A stretch of 60,631 bases of DNA from an uncultured Planctomycetaceae bacterium (lineage in GTDB: Bacteria; Planctomycetota; Planctomycetia; Planctomycetales; Planctomycetaceae): the NCBI GenBank assembly GCA_903924405.1, contig CAIYBH010000050.1:1-60631 (forward strand), written 5' to 3'. Shown in pieces: positions 19,209-29,496 of this stretch (its first letter is position 1; each line of letters starts with the position of its first letter). Position numbers and translations under genes: made by a program. The notes beneath the pieces were generated by a model. That model was not told where the DNA came from and did not search any database. It saw only the letters and a list, made by a program, of their open reading frames with translations.

Positions 19209-19418
19209 TGGTCAGCAAACGATCGCATAGTTTACTGACCAGATGCTGATGGCGGGTGATCGAATTGAAGCGAGGGTGAAGTTGGACAGCGGTACTGAAG
19301 GCCGACACTTCTCGGCCGGGAATTTACCACGACCACGATCCCGCCGTGTGTGGGTGGTCATGCCGAACAGCCGGTCTGCCATTCAGGTGGCTGTTGCCTG
19401 TGTGTGAACGGCCAGTGT

Positions 19419-20255
19419 TTACTGTGTTGACTGTGTTGACGACGGGAGGTTTGTCGGCAGATACAGTTCGCAGTAGCGGACGATGGCATCGGCCAGTTGT
19501 GTGGCAACTTTGTGTCGAGCTGACGCTTTACGATAGTCGGCACCAAGTTCGAGTTGGATCGCGTCGATTCCATCCGGCTTGTGACTGCCATAGGTCCTCA
19601 CGATATGTCCTCCCGTGAATCCGGCCTGCTCGCGCCCGGAGAATGGGTCCGGGTGCATGGTCCATCCGGACTGTTTCAGAATTCCTGTCAGACTGTGTTC
19701 GCCAGCATGCGCGGACTCGCCATGTCGTTTTTTCAGCTGCTGGACGGTCAGGCCGTGACTGGTGCCGCGAAACACGGTGGAGGCTGAAGATCCCTGACCA
19801 TGAAGATCGATCAGCAGACCTGCTCCGTGCGTTTCGCGAATCCGATTGACGGACGTTCTCAGTGCGAGGTGCCAGGAATCGTGAAGTGTGCGGGCCTTTT
19901 CATGTTCGACCCCGATTTCGGCTGGGCGATTGAAATCGACGTATTTCCGATGGACGCGGGAGATCACGCAGGAGGGGGCACCGGGAAGTTTTTCATCCAG
20001 CAGTTTAACCACCAGCAGTGCCAGTTCCTCGGTACCGGTATCGCGCCCCGCAAAGAAACCTGACGCGCCTTTTTTCAGTCCCTCACCGATACGAATGGGG
20101 GCCCCGGGGAGTTCGAGTGCACCGCCGTGTGGGGCTGAGATCACGAGAGGCAGGTCGCCTTCCTGGACGATGATCAGTTCATCGTCGGCGGCGTTGGTGT
20201 ATGCCGGCAGAAGAACGGCGAGGAGTGCAGACAGGAGGAATCTCGTGTGCGGCAT
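19419..20255 (-). CDS. Secreted N-formylglutamate amidohydrolase-like protein
   Basis: A 278-residue protein with a cleavable signal peptide (MPHTRFLLSALLAVLLPAYTNA). The FGase family motifs follow: ISAPHGG, DTGTEELA, ISRVHRKYVDFNRP, LLIDLHGQG and IQLELGADYR. Cytoplasmic N-formylglutamate deformylase is the last step of one histidine degradation route, and the export signal here points to a different substrate, such as a peptide or N-acyl amino acid outside the cytoplasm. The C terminus ends in a short Gln-Ser-Thr repeat. It is transcribed divergently from the DUF3127 gene and no hut genes are nearby. Confidence 0.78.
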   Translation of the reverse strand: MPHTRFLLSALLAVLLPAYTNAADDELIIVQEGDLPLVISAPHGGALELPGAPIRIGEGLKKGASGFFAGRDTGTEELALLVVKLLDEKLPGAPSCVISRVHRKYVDFNRPAEIGVEHEKARTLHDSWHLALRTSVNRIRETHGAGLLIDLHGQGSSASTVFRGTSHGLTVQQLKKRHGESAHAGEHSLTGILKQSGWTMHPDPFSGREQAGFTGGHIVRTYGSHKPDGIDAIQLELGADYRKASARHKVATQLADAIVRYCELYLPTNLPSSTQSTQ

Positions 20256-20589
20256 GCTGAAGAACTCCGATGGGCGAGCGCCTTGAAATGAGGAATATCG
20301 GCAGGACGCGGGGGATGTGAGCCGAGCGATGGTGGGGGCTTGTCCTCGGGGCCGTGGCGTTTCTGGTTTTCCGGGAACCGATGATGGGGTAATTCGGCCG
20401 ACGAAGAACTGCCGTGGATTTGAAAATGCCCGCCTTGAAAACTCAAGCGTCGTCGCCGAGGAATTCGAGACTTGTCATGTGGATGGTGCGATAGTGACGT
20501 GATGATTTTGTGGACGTGCAACTGTTTGCCGGGACGAAATCGCCGCAAAACCCATGAGATACTTGATTTCCCCCTGGAGGGAGAATAGG
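20256..20589. other. Divergent intergenic region
   Basis: Upstream of the secreted amidohydrolase-like gene (-) and of a short ORF plus the DUF3127 gene (+). No repeat, RNA or further gene is visible. Confidence 0.45.
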
Positions 20590-20673
20590 ATGGGTCCAGT
20601 GAAAAGAAGTAGGGAAATTTCTCTGACCAACTGCATTATGGCAGGCATTGCGTTTTTTGTTGTACTGATGTGA
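20590..20673 (+). CDS. Possible 27-residue small ORF ahead of the DUF3127 gene
   Basis: ATG with TGGAGGGAG ending about 7-9 nt upstream encodes MGPVKRSREISLTNCIMAGI followed by AFFVVLM. The basic N-terminal part and hydrophobic C-terminal part could form a tiny membrane peptide. Its stop (20671-20673) overlaps the ribosome-binding site of the next gene (GAGG at 20672-20675), an arrangement typical of translational coupling or a leader peptide. There is no homologue I recognise, and chance cannot be excluded for so short a frame. Confidence 0.35.
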   Translation: MGPVKRSREISLTNCIMAGIAFFVVLM

Positions 20674-20681
20674 GGTTTAGC

Positions 20682-21059
20682 ATGGCAGAGTCGACTGTCA
20701 CCGGGCAGGTTCATCTGATCGAGCCCACGAAGAGTTTTGGGCAGAAGGGGTTTCGCAAGCGTCTGGTGGTGTTGCAGCAAACCAGGGGCAAGTTCACCAA
20801 CTACGTTCCACTGGACTTTGTCGGGGATGCCTGTGCTGCGGTGGATGACATGAAGGTCGGCGACACAGTCACGGTTTCGTATCGGCTGGCGGGTAGGAAG
20901 TGGCAGCGGGACGAGGGAAGTGAGGTCCGGTTTTTTCTCAGTGCTGAGGCGACGGGCTTTGAGTTTGCCGACAGCAATCGGCCGGCGTCACGACCGGTGG
21001 CTATTGCTGAGGATCGGGAAACTGGCTACGACGCTGCCGACGATGACGCTCCGTTTTAG
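20682..21059 (+). CDS. DUF3127 domain protein (OB-fold/SSB-like)
   Basis: A 125-residue protein starting MAESTVTGQVHLIEPTKSFG. The GQKGFRKRLVVLQQT and NYVPLDFVGDACAAVDDMKVGDTVTVSY patterns match DUF3127, a family best known from Bacteroidetes and planctomycetes and predicted to have a single-stranded-DNA-binding-like OB fold. The acidic tail (AADDDAPF) resembles the acidic C-terminal tip of SSB, although the terminal aromatic alone is weak evidence. ATG 20682 has GAGG 6 nt upstream. A strong terminator follows. The function is not established. Confidence 0.82.
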   Translation: MAESTVTGQVHLIEPTKSFGQKGFRKRLVVLQQTRGKFTNYVPLDFVGDACAAVDDMKVGDTVTVSYRLAGRKWQRDEGSEVRFFLSAEATGFEFADSNRPASRPVAIAEDRETGYDAADDDAPF

Positions 21060-21159
21060 CGAGACGGGTTCTTGCCTGTAGCGGTACACTTCAGCGGCCT
21101 TCGAAGACCGCCGGTCTGTTCCCCGTTAGGGGGATCCTGCTGGCTCTGAAATTGCGCAT

Positions 21160-21201
21160 AAGAGCGTTCCATCCATCACGGACGGAACGCTCTTGTTTTT
21201 T
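21160..21201 (+). terminator. Rho-independent terminator of the DUF3127 gene
   Basis: An 11-bp stem (aagagcgttcc / ggaacgctctt), 13-nt loop with further internal pairing, followed by gtttttt, 100 nt after the stop codon. Confidence 0.88.
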
Positions 21202-21732
21202 GCGGGGGGGGGGCTGAGCGGAAGTTCAACGGGAATTAAGCTGGGGGCTGGCCGGGATCGACGGTTGGCAGCGAATTTGTGGTGTGGTGCACAGGGGCCA
21301 GCATGCTGTTCAGTATGCTGAATCGCTGATTGACCGGACGACTGGTAGTTGGAATGTTCGAACGTGCGGGCTGTGTGGACGGTTTCAAGGACGATTGCCG
21401 AACCTGTCGAAAGCTGGACCGCGAGGTGTATTGGGTGGGGTGGTCCGTTGCCGAAAGAGGGAGATTTGAAACCCAGCGGCGATGGTTGACGCCTGCGGAA
21501 TGATTTGGGATTTTACGCAGTGGGACGTGGTTCAGGCGTCTGAGCGGGTTTGGAGTCCTGCAGTGACCGGAGGCTGACGTGGACGACGGTGCGGGTCACT
21601 GCTCCGGTGTCATGTGCATGGGTTGGTTTTGTGTCTTGTGTTGTCAGTATGAGTGGGCATGGCTCAGGGACATTTCTTTGTGGCAGTATCTGTCGGGGAC
21701 TTGAGCCCGGACATCAGATTTGATTGAGAGCA
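21202..21732. other. Intergenic stretch upstream of prfC
   Basis: About 530 bases with no supported gene. A forward frame at 21284 is short and featureless. No RNA structure was recognised. Confidence 0.5.
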
Positions 21733-23334
21733 ATGACAGTTTCAGATCCGGTGGTTGCCCGGGAGGCAGCACGTCGACGTACGTTTGCAATCATCTCGCA
21801 CCCGGATGCGGGGAAGACGACGCTGACCGAAAAGCTTTTGCTGTATGGCGGTTGCATTGAAGCGGCTGGCGCTGTGCGTGGGCGCAAAAATCAGCGGGGA
21901 GCGACGTCTGACTGGATGGAGCTGGAGCGTCAGCGTGGGATTTCTGTGAGTTCGACGGTGCTGGCCTTTGAATACGAAGGCGTGAAGATCAACCTGCTTG
22001 ACACTCCTGGACACAAGGACTTCAGTGAGGACACCTATCGAACTCTGGTGGCCGCCGATTGCGCGGTGATGGTGCTGGACCTTGCAAATGGCGTAGAGAG
22101 TCAGACGGAGAAGCTGTTCAACGTCTGTCGATTGCGGAAGATTCCGGTGATTACGTTTGTGAACAAGGTGGACCGTCCTGGCAAGCAGACGCTGGAGATT
22201 CTGGAAGACATCGAGACTCGGCTGGGGATCGTGCCTGTACCGGTCAACTGGCCGTTGGGCACGGGATTTGACTTCCGGGGTGTGATTCAGCTGGATACTC
22301 AACAGGCCAGTGTATTCGAAACGCGTGACAACGTGCATCGGATCGCGGGGCGTGTTCAGGCCTTGTCGGAGATTCCGGCGGACACGATGCCGCAGGGGAT
22401 TGTTGCGCAGGCTCAGGAAGAGGTTGAATTGCTGGCGGCGGCCGGGGCGGAGTGGGACGAGGGCCGGTTTCTTGCCGGTGAAATCACACCGGTATTCTTT
22501 GGGAGTGCATTGACCAACTATGGTGTAGAGCAGTTTTTGAAGGGCTTTCTGAAGTACTGCCCGCAGCCCCGTGATCGTCGTAGTCAGACCGGGCTGGTTT
22601 CCGCCACACGCTCCGAATTTTCCGGTTTTGTCTTCAAGATTCAGGCCAACCTTGACCCGCGGCACCGGGACCGGATTGCCTTCCTGCGGGTCTGTTCGGG
22701 GTTGTTTCGTCGTGACATGGAGGTTTTTCACCCGCGAACGGGAAAAAAGATTCGGATTAAGCGGGCGCACAAGTTGTTTGGTCAGGAACGCGAGACGATG
22801 GAGGAAGCGTTTCCGGGAGACATTATTGGCCTTGTGAACCCGGGTGAGTTTTTGCTGGGGGACACAATTTGCGAGGGACCTCCGGTGGTCTTCGAACCGC
22901 TGCCGCAGTTTTCTCCGGAATTCTTCGCGACGATGATCTGCTCGGACACTGGTCGTCGCAAGCAGTTTGAGCGCGGGTTATCCCAGCTGCTGGAAGAGGG
23001 AGCCATTCAGGTTTTTCACACACCGAACTCGTCAGTTCGACAGACCGTGCTGGCTGCAGTTGGAGAACTTCAGTTTGACGTGGTGCGATTCCGCCTGCAG
23101 TCGGAATATGACACAGAAACGGAAGTGCGGTGGCTCAACTACAAGGTGGCGCGTTGGGTCGTGCCCAAACCTGGTTGTCAGAAAGAGCTGCAGCTGCTGT
23201 CATCCAGCCGCGAAGTGATTGATCAATACGGTCAGCTGGCTGTGTTGTTTCAATCGGAGTGGGAGGCTGCCCATTGCCAGAAGCAGAATCCCGATTACGA
23301 GTTTCTGACGATGCGATTTCGGAGTGAGCAGTAG
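21733..23334 (+). CDS. prfC: Peptide chain release factor 3
   Basis: A 533-residue translational GTPase that recycles RF1/RF2 from terminated ribosomes. The G motifs are clear: G1 SHPDAGKTTLTEK, G2 region RGISVSSTVLAF, G3 DTPGHKDF and G4 NKVDR. Continuous homology to RF3 extends through domains II and III (for example FRRDMEVFHPRTGKKIR and AVGELQFDVVRFRLQSEY). ATG 21733 gives the usual N terminus and length; a TTG three codons upstream is also open. The gene appears monocistronic. Confidence 0.95.
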   Translation: MTVSDPVVAREAARRRTFAIISHPDAGKTTLTEKLLLYGGCIEAAGAVRGRKNQRGATSDWMELERQRGISVSSTVLAFEYEGVKINLLDTPGHKDFSEDTYRTLVAADCAVMVLDLANGVESQTEKLFNVCRLRKIPVITFVNKVDRPGKQTLEILEDIETRLGIVPVPVNWPLGTGFDFRGVIQLDTQQASVFETRDNVHRIAGRVQALSEIPADTMPQGIVAQAQEEVELLAAAGAEWDEGRFLAGEITPVFFGSALTNYGVEQFLKGFLKYCPQPRDRRSQTGLVSATRSEFSGFVFKIQANLDPRHRDRIAFLRVCSGLFRRDMEVFHPRTGKKIRIKRAHKLFGQERETMEEAFPGDIIGLVNPGEFLLGDTICEGPPVVFEPLPQFSPEFFATMICSDTGRRKQFERGLSQLLEEGAIQVFHTPNSSVRQTVLAAVGELQFDVVRFRLQSEYDTETEVRWLNYKVARWVVPKPGCQKELQLLSSSREVIDQYGQLAVLFQSEWEAAHCQKQNPDYEFLTMRFRSEQ

Positions 23335-23571
23335 GGATCCGGACGTTTGGCAGAGTGACAGGCCGATGCGGCTATTCAGTCGCCTGCTGACGATGGGTGT
23401 CAGTCCGGTGGGACGGGTGGCATGTCCGTTGGACCCAGCCAGTCCGGGGCGGCAGGCGGAGTCAGGTCCGGGGAAGCGGATAGTCGATCCGGACTCTGGG
23501 CGTGGCGGATCGCTTAGGGGTAATTCAGAAGCTGAGCCGGGGGCGATGGTCCCCTTCGAGAAGGAACGGAA

Positions 23572-25002
23572 ATGTCGCACGAGTTTTACGAGAATCCGCT
23601 GATTACCCGTTATGCGTCTCGGGAAATGGCAGCAATCTGGTCAGCGCAGAACAAGCATTCAACGTGGCGTCGGCTATGGATTGCACTTGCTGAATGCCAG
23701 CAGTCGCTGGGATTAAAAATTACCGATCAGCAGCTGGCGGAAATGAGAGCCAGTGTGGATGCCATCGATTTCAATGCGGCCGCGAAGTACGAAAAGGAAT
23801 TGCGGCACGATGTGATGGCGCACGTTTACGCGTGGGGCGATCAGGTACCGGGGGCACGTCCGATTATTCATCTGGGAGCAACCAGTTGCTTTGTGACGGA
23901 CAATTCTGAATTGATTCAGATGCGCGACAGTATGCTGCTGCTGCGACGTCGCCTGGTGCAGGTCATTGATCAGCTTGGGCGGTTTGCGGCGCAGTGGCGC
24001 GACCTGCCCTGCCTTGGGTTTACGCATCTGCAGCCGGCTCAGCCGACAACAGTTGGCAAGCGTGCCACGTTATGGTGCTGGGACCTGCTGCTGGATCTTG
24101 AAGAGCTGGAACATCGGTTGCGAACGCTGAGGTTTCGTGGTGTAAAAGGCACGACAGGAACACAGGCCTCTTTTCTGACGCTGTTTTCCGGCGACCATGC
24201 CCGGGTAGAGGAGCTGGATCGACTGGTGACCGCACAGATGGGGTTTACGGAGGCCCATGCGGTCACCGGTCAGACGTACTCAAGAAAGTCTGATTCCCAG
24301 GTGATGGGCTTTCTGAATGGAGTGGCCCAGTCCTGCCATAAAGTGGGAACCGATGTACGCATTCTGCAGCATCGCAAGGAGATCGAGGAGCCTTTTGAAA
24401 AATCGCAGATTGGTTCGTCGGCCATGGCTTACAAGCGTAATCCGATGCGAAGTGAACGGATGTGCTCACTGGCGCGGTTTGCGATGAGTCTTCAGGCGGG
24501 TGTGGATGCCACCATGGCAACTCAGTGGATGGAGCGTACTCTGGATGACAGTGCGATTCGTAGGCTGGCGATGCCGCAGGCTTTTCTGGCCGTGGATGCC
24601 TGTCTGATTCTTTATCGTAACATCACGGATGGGATGGTGGTTTACCCTCGAGTGATTGCTCGAAATCTGGATGCGGAACTTCCATTCATGGCGACGGAAG
24701 AAATCCTGATGGCTGGGGTTCAGGCTGGTGGGGATCGTCAGGTGCTGCATGAGGTGATCCGCGAGCACAGTCAGGCAGCAGCTGATCAGGTAAAGCGGGA
24801 GGGACTGCCCAATGACCTGCTCGATCGCCTGCAGCGGGATCCGGCGTTCAGCAGCGTTGATCTCTCCGGAGCATTGAATGCAGGGCGGTTTGTAGGGCGG
24901 GCCCCGGAACAGGTGGATAGCTTTCTCCGTATGCACGTGGAGCCAATTCGGCAAAAGTATCGCGCCGACCTTGTGGGCTCGGCCGAGGCCTTGCGCGTTT
25001 AG
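23572..25002 (+). CDS. purB: Adenylosuccinate lyase
   Basis: A 476-residue fumarase/aspartase-superfamily lyase that acts twice in purine synthesis, on SAICAR and adenylosuccinate, releasing fumarate. The superfamily signature is [15 protein letters not shown] with catalytic Ser in the flexible loop. The catalytic His region is [17 protein letters not shown]. The overall length and the [15 protein letters not shown] segment fit the eukaryote-like PurB branch. It lies about 240 nt after prfC on the same strand, with no terminator visible between them. Confidence 0.95.
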   Translation: MSHEFYENPLITRYASREMAAIWSAQNKHSTWRRLWIALAECQQSLGLKITDQQLAEMRASVDAIDFNAAAKYEKELRHDVMAHVYAWGDQVPGARPIIHLGATSCFVTDNSELIQMRDSMLLLRRRLVQVIDQLGRFAAQWRDLPCLGFTHLQPAQPTTVGKRATLWCWDLLLDLEELEHRLRTLRFRGVKGTTGTQASFLTLFSGDHARVEELDRLVTAQMGFTEAHAVTGQTYSRKSDSQVMGFLNGVAQSCHKVGTDVRILQHRKEIEEPFEKSQIGSSAMAYKRNPMRSERMCSLARFAMSLQAGVDATMATQWMERTLDDSAIRRLAMPQAFLAVDACLILYRNITDGMVVYPRVIARNLDAELPFMATEEILMAGVQAGGDRQVLHEVIREHSQAAADQVKREGLPNDLLDRLQRDPAFSSVDLSGALNAGRFVGRAPEQVDSFLRMHVEPIRQKYRADLVGSAEALRV

Positions 25003-25042
25003 CTCGAAATGGCTGGCTGCAGACCGCGGGGATGGATTGGTG

Positions 25043-25089
25043 GCTTCCGAGCATCAGATTGGCGTCGGAAGCTGCCGATTTTAGCTTTT
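25043..25089 (+). terminator. Possible terminator downstream of purB
   Basis: An 8-bp perfect stem (gcttccga / tcggaagc) with a 14-nt loop, then interrupted T runs (ttttagcttttt). It lies 40 nt after the purB stop. The T tract is not contiguous with the stem, so confidence is modest. Confidence 0.4.
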
Positions 25090-25466
25090 TAAGAGGCAGT
25101 GTTCCGGGGGGCGTGATGATCCGGATTCGGATCCTGAGGTCGTATTCCGCCTCGAACACTCAAATCGTCGGCAGAATTGTCGGAAACGCTTGCGAAGGGC
25201 TGAGTTGCACGTCAGAGTGACACCACGGGGATCCCTGCGCCGATTGCAGGCTGGGACGACCGGAGGCGACCGATATTTTCCCGACGTTGCAGGGCGGGTA
25301 TCTTCATAATCGGCGGGAAAGCCGTATGGTCGTCGCAGGGGCAGGCGGGATTTCTCATATTGAGGTTGTGTGTCCCGGCTCAGGGGTTCAGGGATGGGCT
25401 TCTGTTTTGGGCCGGATTGCAGATCACAGCATCGGTATCGTCGTTGATGCAGAGTGAAACCAGATT
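25090..25466. other. Intergenic stretch upstream of the DUF58 gene
   Basis: No supported gene, RNA or repeat. It must carry the promoter of the DUF58-transglutaminase pair. Confidence 0.45.
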
Positions 25467-26900
25467 ATGTCAACGCAGCAGGCGGTGCTTCCGTTTTCGA
25501 TAGGGGCCAGCACGGTCGTGCAGCTTCTTTCGGCTGTGGCCTGTTTTCTGGGGGCGATTGCACTACCTGAGCAACTGCCGGAATTTCGAGGCACCGGCCA
25601 GTATATCCTGGCGGGCATTGGGGTGTTGTTTCTTCTGACGGCGGCCGCCTCGGTGTTGTTGCGGAACTGGCTCGCAGGCCTTGCCCAGCGTACCGGGTTG
25701 ACAGCGCGCGTTCTGGTGCCGCGCGAGGGTTTGGTCTATCTGGGGATCATGCTGGTCATTGCGGTCGCTGCGTTGACGGGGGGCAATCCCGACACTGGAA
25801 ATATGCTGCTGCTGGTGTTCGGCATGATGGCCGGGCCTTTTGTACTGAATGGCTGGCTGGTCGTAGGGATGTTGACGCGTATCTCCGTATCGCGTTCGGT
25901 GACGTCTGTCGCGCAGGCTGGTCGTTTCTTCAGCGTGGATATTCAGGTGAGCAACCAGCGGCGATTTCTGGCGTCACGTCTGATCGAAGTGCGGGATGTG
26001 ATTCAGGGAAATCGTTTGCAGCAGCAGGCGTCTGTCACATTTGTCTGCATTGCTCCCGGAGAAACGCGTATTGCGGAATATCAGTTGTGTATTCGGAAGC
26101 GAGGTCTCTACCGGCTTGGCCCATTGAGAGTCAGTTCGCACTTTCCTCTGGGAGTTGGCGAGCGAGGGCACTCCGTTGTGCAGCAGGACGAGATTGTGAT
26201 TTATCCAGCCACGGGATCGTTGCTTCCCGGCTGGCGAAAGCGCGAACGCAATCTTTCTGAATCGATTCGGACGCTGAACACGCGACTGGGAATGTTTGAA
26301 GATGAATTCCACGGTATCCGCGAGTTCCGGTCCGGTGATAGTTCCAGAGCCGTTCACTGGCGAAGCACTGCGCGGCATGGCCAATTGATGGTGAAAGAGC
26401 ACTATCAGCATCGGCAGGCGGAATTCACACTGATGCTGGATCTGTATGCCGTGGATGTTGCGGGAGAGCAGCAACTTGAGGGGGCTGTGAGTCTGACTGC
26501 GACGTTGTGCCTTGAGCAGGTACGGCAGGGAAACTGTCGTCTGCTGATTGCCGGAAAATCCCTGGACATCGTGACCACTCAGGGCTCATCCGGATTTCGA
26601 GAAGCCTCGCTCCGTGCACTCGCCGTCTGTGAAGCCTCGGCGAATGCATCACTTGAAAAGCTTTTTGAAGCTGTCTGCCGGGTTCCGATCAGCCCGAATC
26701 ATCGATTTGTGCTTGTGACGCCCCGGGCGGAAGAGTGTCGTCGTGTTGCTGCAACTGTTGCACGGCAGTTTCTGCGACAGGAAGCCATGCTTACCGGGCG
26801 GCTACTGATTATTCCCTGCGACGACCAGCATCTCGCTGAGGTGTTCACTGCCGACACTGCTCCACGGACGTTCGTGGGTACGGGGGAGCAACATGTCTGA
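25467..26900 (+). CDS. DUF58 domain membrane protein
   Basis: A 477-residue protein with N-terminal membrane helices (about residues 15-37, 45-63, 85-103 and 110-130) and the DUF58 signature EFHGIREFRSGDSSRAVHW followed by RSTARHGQLMVKEH. DUF58 proteins often occur with MoxR AAA ATPases and transglutaminase-like membrane proteins. Here the gene overlaps the next transglutaminase gene by 8 nt, but no MoxR ATPase gene is next to it. The C-terminal half may adopt a von Willebrand A-like fold. An envelope-associated function is inferred from this context. Confidence 0.85.
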   Translation: MSTQQAVLPFSIGASTVVQLLSAVACFLGAIALPEQLPEFRGTGQYILAGIGVLFLLTAAASVLLRNWLAGLAQRTGLTARVLVPREGLVYLGIMLVIAVAALTGGNPDTGNMLLLVFGMMAGPFVLNGWLVVGMLTRISVSRSVTSVAQAGRFFSVDIQVSNQRRFLASRLIEVRDVIQGNRLQQQASVTFVCIAPGETRIAEYQLCIRKRGLYRLGPLRVSSHFPLGVGERGHSVVQQDEIVIYPATGSLLPGWRKRERNLSESIRTLNTRLGMFEDEFHGIREFRSGDSSRAVHWRSTARHGQLMVKEHYQHRQAEFTLMLDLYAVDVAGEQQLEGAVSLTATLCLEQVRQGNCRLLIAGKSLDIVTTQGSSGFREASLRALAVCEASANASLEKLFEAVCRVPISPNHRFVLVTPRAEECRRVAATVARQFLRQEAMLTGRLLIIPCDDQHLAEVFTADTAPRTFVGTGEQHV

Positions 26901-29400
26901 CAACGCGATCAATCATCATGACCAGCAATTGCAGACGACGTTTCTCGGCAGCGTATTCCTGATGACGTCTGCAGCCAGTCTGGTGATGGCTATCAGTCAG
27001 GGGCGGTTCTTCCCACCTGCTCTGACACCATTGGTGGCGGCCGTCGGACTGTATCTGGCTGATTATCGCAAATCCTTCAGCTTTTCTGTGCTCAGTACAA
27101 ACATGCTGGGCGTGATCGCCCTGATTCTGGCCGGAATGCAGTTTTCCGGTACGAACCTGCAGCGGCTGCTGGCTGGAACAGACCTGCTGATTTATCTGAC
27201 GTGGATCATTCTGTTCATGGACAAGTCATACCGGCAGTTCTGGTGGCTGATTGCGCTATCAGTACTTCAGATGACCACCGCTGGTGTTCTGGCTACCGGG
27301 CTGGGTTATGGAGTCGCCGTCTTTCTGATGACGCTGCTGATGATATGGACATTGTCGGTTTTCTCGTTGTTTCGGGCAGAGCGTCAGTTTCAGACGCAAC
27401 TCGAGTCCCGTGGGTCTTTGCCGGGCTCTGGTGGGACTCAGGCACCCAGGTTCAGTTTGACTCAGGACTTTCTGTTCTCGTTCCTTGGGTTGGACCTTGA
27501 AACGCGTCGACGGCGTCGCCTTCGTCGAACTCGGGGCCCGGTCATTGTTTCAGCAATTGACGTCCGGAATGGCCTGGACCGGGATCCCCAGGAAGTCTGG
27601 ATTGGCTGGAAATTTCGGGGCCTTGTGCTTGGGGCATGGCTGGTTTCTATCGCCTTGGCCATGGTGGTCTTTGCAGCATTTCCCCGGGTTTGGGTCAACG
27701 GGGGGACTCTGCTGGCGGATCAACTGGGGGATGATGTACCGATCGGAGGACGACGGACGGGCCTTTCAGACGCCGTTCGTCTGGGAGAATTCGGACGGAT
27801 TCTGATCAGTAATGAACGGGCATTGAGTTTTCAGATTCGTGACCGATGGACTCAGGACATCGTCGATGTCAGTGCTTTTGAGACCGCGATGGAAATGGAT
27901 GAAATCCGCTTTCGTGGAAATGTGTTTGCTCATTACCAGGATGGTCGGTGGTTACCGGGCAGAGTCGCGCGGGAAGTACCACCGACCAATTACTCCGGTT
28001 CCGGCATGCCACCGGCTGATTTCATTCTTGACGTGACGCTGGAGCCACCATTTGGAAATGCTGTGCCCGCACCGTTTCCTCTGAGCCGAGTCGTGTCGGT
28101 ATCCGGAGAATCGATTGTTCGTCGATCGTGGAATAATTCCCTGAGCTGGTCGGCGGATACTCCGGCCGTATCGCAGAAGAATGCGCGCAGCTATGTTGTG
28201 GAGTGTCCCTCGAAAAAACGTTATCCGGGGCTTACGTTCGAATACTGGATGATCGATCCGCGGATGCATCACGTGACACAGACAATGACGCTGAATCGAT
28301 TGACGAGAAAGGCCCGGTCCGCCTACATCACGGACGACCTCGCCAGTCGCTTACCCCGGTTGCATAAAGTTGCTCGGCGCCTGAGTGTTGTCGACGGAAC
28401 ACTTGTTTCCGAGGGTGAGCGTGTCAGACGGGTGATGAGTACGCTGAGCCCGGAAACTGGGTTTCGCTACACGCTGGATCAACCTGCCATCAGCCTCGAT
28501 TATGATCCGATTGAGGTGTTTCTTCTGCAGAGCAAGTCAGGGCACTGTGAGTATTTTGCATCGGCCTGTGTGCTGCTGCTGCAGGCATCCGGGATTCCCG
28601 CCCGACTGGTTACCGGATACTGCGGAAGTGAGCTGAATCCGCTCACTGAGCGTTTTGAGGTTCGACAGCGGCACGCGCACGCGTGGGTCGAAGCGTGGGT
28701 TGGCGGGGAGTGGAAGACCCTGGACCCAACGCCGTCCGCAGAACGTACCGAGACAGCACAGGCCATTGCGTCTCGGTCGATCCTGTCGACCTTTCAGGCC
28801 GCGCTGACGGACCTTTGGGCTGGAAATGTCAACAGTATGTCGGCTGAACGTCAGAAAGAGTTTTTTGCTCCATTTCTGACTTCGAGCCGTTCGCTGCTGG
28901 ACTCGGTTCGCAATCAGGGCGTGACACCTGTTCTCAGAGAATTACTGCGTGACCTGATTCGTCCACCTGAGCACTGGCTGACCCTGAAAGGTTTGTCCGG
29001 GATCACTTTGCTTCTGGTAATGACTTTGAGTGCGATCCGCTTTCGGGTGTACAGTCGGTTGCGGAACACGTTGCGTCTTGTGATTCAGCATTTTTCGCGT
29101 CAGAATCGTGTTCGACAGTCGATCGTACGTTTTTACGCAGCCTTCTGCGACCAGTGTGAGCGTGGAGGAATGCCGATCCTGAGTTCCTGTAGCGCGATCG
29201 AGAACGCGTCCAGAGCTGAGGAGCTGTTTGCCGCGCATCTTCAGACTCGAGGGATCACCGATCTTCCCCGACGCATTGCGGCAGCTTTTAACGGCGTTCG
29301 CTTTGGGCAGCAATTGCTGACGCCAATTGAGGCCGAAACACTGCGCAGGGACCTGCAGATTTTCGCTGAGGCGCTGGCTGACCACCGCCGAGTCCGGTGA
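26893..29400 (+). CDS. TgpA-like membrane protein with transglutaminase domain
   Basis: An 835-residue protein. The N terminus has several membrane helices (about residues 16-150) and one more near 238-256 (DUF3488/TgpA N domain), then an extracytoplasmic transglutaminase-like domain and a further membrane helix around residue 700, followed by a C-terminal DUF4129-like region. The catalytic triad is visible: C552 in SGHCEYFA, H596 in RHAHAWVEAW and D611 in TLDPTPS. Such domains act as transamidases or proteases on periplasmic substrates. Its start overlaps the DUF58 gene by 8 nt, indicating translational coupling. Confidence 0.9.
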   Translation: MSDNAINHHDQQLQTTFLGSVFLMTSAASLVMAISQGRFFPPALTPLVAAVGLYLADYRKSFSFSVLSTNMLGVIALILAGMQFSGTNLQRLLAGTDLLIYLTWIILFMDKSYRQFWWLIALSVLQMTTAGVLATGLGYGVAVFLMTLLMIWTLSVFSLFRAERQFQTQLESRGSLPGSGGTQAPRFSLTQDFLFSFLGLDLETRRRRRLRRTRGPVIVSAIDVRNGLDRDPQEVWIGWKFRGLVLGAWLVSIALAMVVFAAFPRVWVNGGTLLADQLGDDVPIGGRRTGLSDAVRLGEFGRILISNERALSFQIRDRWTQDIVDVSAFETAMEMDEIRFRGNVFAHYQDGRWLPGRVAREVPPTNYSGSGMPPADFILDVTLEPPFGNAVPAPFPLSRVVSVSGESIVRRSWNNSLSWSADTPAVSQKNARSYVVECPSKKRYPGLTFEYWMIDPRMHHVTQTMTLNRLTRKARSAYITDDLASRLPRLHKVARRLSVVDGTLVSEGERVRRVMSTLSPETGFRYTLDQPAISLDYDPIEVFLLQSKSGHCEYFASACVLLLQASGIPARLVTGYCGSELNPLTERFEVRQRHAHAWVEAWVGGEWKTLDPTPSAERTETAQAIASRSILSTFQAALTDLWAGNVNSMSAERQKEFFAPFLTSSRSLLDSVRNQGVTPVLRELLRDLIRPPEHWLTLKGLSGITLLLVMTLSAIRFRVYSRLRNTLRLVIQHFSRQNRVRQSIVRFYAAFCDQCERGGMPILSSCSAIENASRAEELFAAHLQTRGITDLPRRIAAAFNGVRFGQQLLTPIEAETLRRDLQIFAEALADHRRVR

Positions 29401-29496
29401 CTGGCATACGGCGATGATGGAGATCCACCACGGTGCGGAGTTTCAGCGACCACAGTGAAAGCGACCACAGTGAAAGCGAACGAGGGTTGCCTGCGG

